Shown here in pieces: positions 7,047 to 8,854 of a stretch of DNA of 8,854 nucleotides. The DNA is from Micavibrio_A sp040381535. GTDB lineage: Bacteria; Pseudomonadota; Alphaproteobacteria; Micavibrionales; Micavibrionaceae. The stretch is from contig JBEIHF010000039.1 of NCBI GenBank assembly GCA_040381535.1, positions 1-8,854 of the forward strand, given 5' to 3'. Under the pieces are notes generated by a model. That model had not been told where the DNA came from and did not search any database. It worked only from the letters and a program-made list of their open reading frames with translations. Both the position numbers and the translations under genes were made by a program. Each line of letters starts with the position of its first letter. Position 1 is the stretch's first letter.

Positions 7047-7850
7047 ATGCGGGATTTACTGGTTTACGTCATCGCCGATTACGGCGATCTGCACGATCTG
7101 GCTTTCGCAGAAGTAAAACAAAAACTTTATTACGAACTGCGCGATAAGGATGCCGAAATCACGGCGTTTGCCGTGCCCGCGTTCGATACGGTGGCCACTG
7201 GGTTCGTTTTGGCACAAACCGCCACCAACTCCAAACTCGGCACCAAACATAAATTCTATGTGAACACCGCGCCGCGCAAAGATGATTTGTCCCCGCGTGT
7301 GAAAAATTCAGGCGAGGGGCTCGCCTATGTGAAACTTTTCAACGGCGTTGAAATCGTCGCGGTCAATTCCGGCTATTCGCTTTCATTTGTCAAAGACGCT
7401 GCCGTGGAAATCCGTGAAATTCATTGTGATAAGGATGGCTCCCAATTCCGTTCGCGCGATGTGTTCCCGCCCGCGTTCGGTTTCATCGCGCACGGTGAGT
7501 ATTCCAAACTCGGCGGCGATATACGCGATGCCGTGCCCGATTATCCCAAAGACGCCGTGTGTTACACGGACGGCTACGGAAACATGAAATGCTCCATTAA
7601 AACGGCGGAGCTCGAAAAAATCAAAAACACGAATGTTACGGTGGATGTTAACGGCCATCAAAAAGAAGTGCGCGTGGCAGACGGAATTTTCGGTGTGGCC
7701 GACGGGGATTTCTGCTTTTCCACGGGATCAAGCGGCTGGACTTTGCCCGATGGCACAAAAACTCAGTTCACGGAAATCGTTAGACGGGGCGGGAATGCCG
7801 CCGAATCCTTTGGAAAACCGCCTGGTGGAGCGCCGGTTAAGTGGCGTTAA
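7047..7850 (+). CDS. SAM hydroxide adenosyltransferase-like protein (DUF62/PF01887), divergent
   Basis: Distant member of the family that includes SAM hydroxide adenosyltransferases (SAM to adenosine plus methionine) and the fluorinase/chlorinase enzymes; 267 aa, cytoplasmic. Landmarks run in family order. VIADYGDLHD (8-17) corresponds to the N-terminal TDFG motif, with the ribose-binding Asp as D11. AVPAFDTVATGFVLAQ (42-57) and VEIVAVNSGYSL (101-112) correspond to the PDNGLL region. FRSRDVFPPAFGFIAHG (134-150) matches the HGRDxFAPAAAxLAxG block, and YTDGYGNMKCSI (173-184) matches DSFGNxxTNI. FSTGSSGW (224-231) and RRGGNAAESFG (246-256) match the C-terminal SSGxxEIAxxxGNAAxxLG. The His before RD is replaced by Arg135, and the DPGVGxxR segment has no clear counterpart (YVNTAPRKDD, 71-80), so the Asp-Arg-His triad of the hydrolases looks absent. 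SD is GAGG at 7037-7040; it is the last gene of the operon. Confidence 0.78.
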   Translation: MRDLLVYVIADYGDLHDLAFAEVKQKLYYELRDKDAEITAFAVPAFDTVATGFVLAQTATNSKLGTKHKFYVNTAPRKDDLSPRVKNSGEGLAYVKLFNGVEIVAVNSGYSLSFVKDAAVEIREIHCDKDGSQFRSRDVFPPAFGFIAHGEYSKLGGDIRDAVPDYPKDAVCYTDGYGNMKCSIKTAELEKIKNTNVTVDVNGHQKEVRVADGIFGVADGDFCFSTGSSGWTLPDGTKTQFTEIVRRGGNAAESFGKPPGGAPVKWR

Positions 7851-7854
7851 AACG

Positions 7855-7860
7855 TATAAT
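7855..7860 (+). promoter_or_regulatory. candidate -10 box upstream of tRNA-Gly
   Basis: A perfect TATAAT lies five bases after the stop of the preceding gene and 48 bases before the tRNA. No -35 hexamer is seen at normal spacing. It may be a second, distal start for the tRNA or chance in AT-rich DNA. Confidence 0.25.
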
Positions 7861-7892
7861 TTTGCTTGTGCGGCCAATAAAGACTGAGTAGA

Positions 7893-7898
7893 TATAAT
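7893..7898 (+). promoter_or_regulatory. -10 box of the tRNA-Gly promoter
   Basis: Perfect TATAAT ending ten bases before the first base of the tRNA, so transcription would begin only a few bases upstream of the mature 5' end. The best -35-like element, TTGTGC (7866-7871), is 21 bases away, longer than ideal. Position relative to a stable RNA gene makes this likely. Confidence 0.55.
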
Positions 7899-7908
7899 CC
7901 CTTCCCGA

Positions 7909-7982
7909 GCGGGTGTAGCTTAGTGGTAAAGCACCAGCCTTCCAAGCTGGCTATGAGGGTTCGATTCCCTTCACCCGCTCCA
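7909..7982 (+). tRNA. tRNA-Gly(UCC)
   Basis: Complete 74-base cloverleaf including an encoded CCA (7980-7982). Acceptor GCGGGTG (7909-7915) pairs with CACCCGC (7972-7978) in seven perfect pairs. The D arm carries the TAGTGGTAAAGC pattern. Anticodon stem CCAGC/GCTGG (7934-7938 / 7946-7950) encloses loop CTTCCAA with anticodon TCC at 7941-7943, reading GGA and, with wobble, GGG glycine codons. The variable loop is CTAT, and the T arm is GAGGG-TTCGATT-CCCTT. Its place upstream of tuf matches the classical tRNA-tufB arrangement, in which a tRNA-Gly of the same anticodon (E. coli glyT) lies close to EF-Tu. Confidence 0.97.
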
Positions 7983-8291
7983 AATTATTTCAACGACTTA
8001 GATAAGATATACGATTATCGCGCTTTCTTTAGGTCGCACATAAGTCGCAAAAACTATCTGTCGCGGCTTTTTTCTATCCGGCTTGGTCCGTCCGACTGTA
8101 GCGGATCTCGATGCGCTCGGCGCAGCATACACCGGAAGTTTCAAAACGCTTACAGCTCCCAGAGTGGTCGCGGCGGCCGAAGCGAAAGCAAAGGCTGCGG
8201 GCGCACAACCAGTTCCGGCCACTATGTAATCGGAACAAAAAACCGTTTTATAGGGCTGGTCATCTCGGGTGTTCAGCCTTATGTTTTGTCC
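7983..8291. other. 309-base stretch between tRNA-Gly and the GNAT gene
   Basis: No confident gene. The first 60 bases are AT-rich. They hold GTCGCA repeated at 8033-8038 and 8044-8049 (start-to-start 11 bases) and a CGACTTA/TAAGTCG inverted repeat (7994-8000 and 8041-8047). Positions 8083-8229 hold a short coding-like frame listed separately. No T-rich hairpin terminator was seen directly after the tRNA. The 3' flank of a tRNA is a common integration site, and this stretch could be the scar of a lost element. That is inference, since no second copy of the tRNA end is in the window. Confidence 0.4.
8083..8229 (+). pseudogene. orphan coding-like fragment (48 codons), possible gene remnant
   Basis: The frame is open from just after a TAA at 8041-8043 to the TAA at 8227-8229 and reads like the C-terminal part of a real protein. 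An ordered start (TVADLDALGAAYTGSFKTL, residues 5-23) is followed by an Ala/Lys-rich helical tail (VVAAAEAKAKAAGAQPVPA, 28-46). There is no ATG or GTG at its beginning; only a TTG at 8083 with no SD sequence is available. That suggests a decayed gene rather than an intact one. I do not recognise the family. A competing minus-strand frame with a GTG start (7998-8222) covers the same bases and looks less protein-like. Confidence 0.3.
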
Positions 8292-8567
8292 ATGGCCGAC
8301 ATCATCACAGACAACACCGATAAAAGCCGCTTCGAACTGTTAGAACAGGGCCATACGTCCTACGCCGATTACAAAATCGATGCAGGCGTGCTTTCCATTA
8401 GGTATGTTTTTGCGCCGGATGAGTTGCGCGGCACAGGCGCGGCGGGGCGTTTGATGGCGGGAATTACGGATATAGCGCGCGAACGGGGGCTTAAAATCAT
8501 GCCCATTTGCGGTTATGCGGCCTCTTGGCTGCGAAAACATAAGGAACATCACGACCTTATGGCATAA
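8292..8567 (+). CDS. small GNAT-like N-acetyltransferase (YjdJ/PF14542 type)
   Basis: A 91-aa single-domain acetyl-CoA-binding protein of the short GNAT group. The acetyl-CoA loop appears as ELRGTGAAGRLM (44-55), matching the R-G-x-G-x-A pattern after the central strand LSIRYVFAPD (34-43). The C-terminal signature is IMPICGYAASWLRKHKEHHDL (69-89), with the P-x-C and Lys-His residues typical of this group. The N-terminus (FELLEQGHTSYADYKIDAG, 14-32) matches the usual strand pair. Length equals the family norm (about 90-95 aa). The frame continues upstream through the tRNA, but only the part from the ATG at 8292 resembles the family, so I start there. No good SD sequence precedes it. The substrate of this group is unknown. 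It sits alone between tRNA-Gly and tuf. Confidence 0.85.
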   Translation: MADIITDNTDKSRFELLEQGHTSYADYKIDAGVLSIRYVFAPDELRGTGAAGRLMAGITDIARERGLKIMPICGYAASWLRKHKEHHDLMA

Positions 8568-8584
8568 ATCCCCCAAAAACCATA

Positions 8585-8613
8585 TTGACTTTCACCCCTT
8601 ATTTTTCTATTTG
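8585..8613 (+). promoter_or_regulatory. candidate sigma-70 promoter of tuf
   Basis: TTGACT (8585-8590) is followed after exactly 17 bases by TATTTG (8608-8613). The -35 is near-consensus and the -10 modest. It would give a leader of about 93 bases before tuf. It lies just after the GNAT stop, where a strong EF-Tu promoter is expected. Confidence 0.5.
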
Positions 8614-8713
8614 ATGTGCTCGGAATTCGTGGCGGTACGCGCTTTTTAAAGCAATACCGATGGATAAAAACGCGAAATGTTTTTAACTCAAAACGACTAA
8701 AGGAAATAAAAAG

Positions 8714-8854
8714 ATGGCAAAGGTAAAGTTTGAGCGGACGAAGCCGCACTGCAACATTGGAACGATCGGTCACGTTGACCATGGTAAAACGACTTTGACG
8801 GCAGCGATCACGAAGTATTTTTCAAAAGAATTCAAGGCGTATGACCAGATCGAC
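8714..8854 (+). CDS. tuf: elongation factor Tu, N-terminal part (cut by window end)
   Basis: First 47 codons of EF-Tu, the GTPase that delivers aminoacyl-tRNA to the ribosome. The start MAKVKFERTKPHCNIGTIGH (1-20) and P-loop GHVDHGKT (19-26) are diagnostic, followed by TLTAAITK and then AYDQID, the lead-in to switch I. The frame is open at the right edge, so about 350 further codons lie outside. AAGGA (8700-8704) nine bases upstream is a good SD sequence. The sequence between AAITK and AYDQID is short compared with many alphaproteobacterial EF-Tu proteins. Confidence 0.97.
   Translation, partial: MAKVKFERTKPHCNIGTIGHVDHGKTTLTAAITKYFSKEFKAYDQID

Noticed and set aside
7998..8222. Minus-strand 74-codon frame with GTG start
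   Set aside because: Its second half (PDRKKPRQIVFATYV) does not look like a folded protein and it has no SD support. The plus-strand frame is more convincing.
7923..8291. N-terminal extension of the GNAT frame back into the tRNA
   Set aside because: It translates the tRNA body and the unmatched flank. Only the part from 8292 resembles the GNAT family.
1..8854. CRISPR array, insertion sequence or integrase gene
   Set aside because: No regularly spaced repeats, terminal inverted repeats or recombinase motifs were found on either strand.

Overview
The window looks like a chromosomal segment of an alphaproteobacterium. This is inferred from the FieF-like, PomA-like and EF-Tu-like proteins, a GC content near 50 percent and Shine-Dalgarno (SD) led genes. 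A lineage near Micavibrionales is possible but cannot be shown from this sequence.

Left block, minus strand (about 130-3930): motA and motB (flagellar stator, overlapping by 4 bases), an amino acid permease of the cationic amino acid transporter type 32 bases later, then uppP (undecaprenyl-diphosphatase) starting within about 10 bases of the permease stop. The spacing suggests one transcript. A weak hairpin downstream of uppP may end it. Positions 1-131 hold no gene I can support.

Middle (3928-4443): a divergent intergenic region with small inverted repeats, then one small hydrophilic protein of unknown function (81 aa) closed by a clear hairpin terminator.

Right block, plus strand (4444-7850): four tightly packed genes, with 4-base overlaps or a 1-base gap. 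They encode a FieF-like cation efflux transporter, a glucokinase-family protein, a NodB-fold (polysaccharide deacetylase-like) protein and an S-adenosylmethionine hydroxide adenosyltransferase-like protein (DUF62). The last three are divergent. The kinase lacks the usual EGGH sugar-binding motif, and the DUF62 protein appears to lack the catalytic Asp-Arg-His triad while keeping its SAM-binding landmarks. This cassette is the most likely place for an undescribed function.

Right end (7850-8854): tRNA-Gly(UCC) behind a perfect -10 box, a roughly 300-base stretch with an orphan coding-like fragment, a small YjdJ-type GNAT protein, and the first 47 codons of tuf (EF-Tu), cut by the window edge. 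tRNA-Gly(UCC) near tuf recalls the classical tRNA-tufB cluster, here interrupted by about 730 bases. No CRISPR array, insertion sequence or rRNA was seen.
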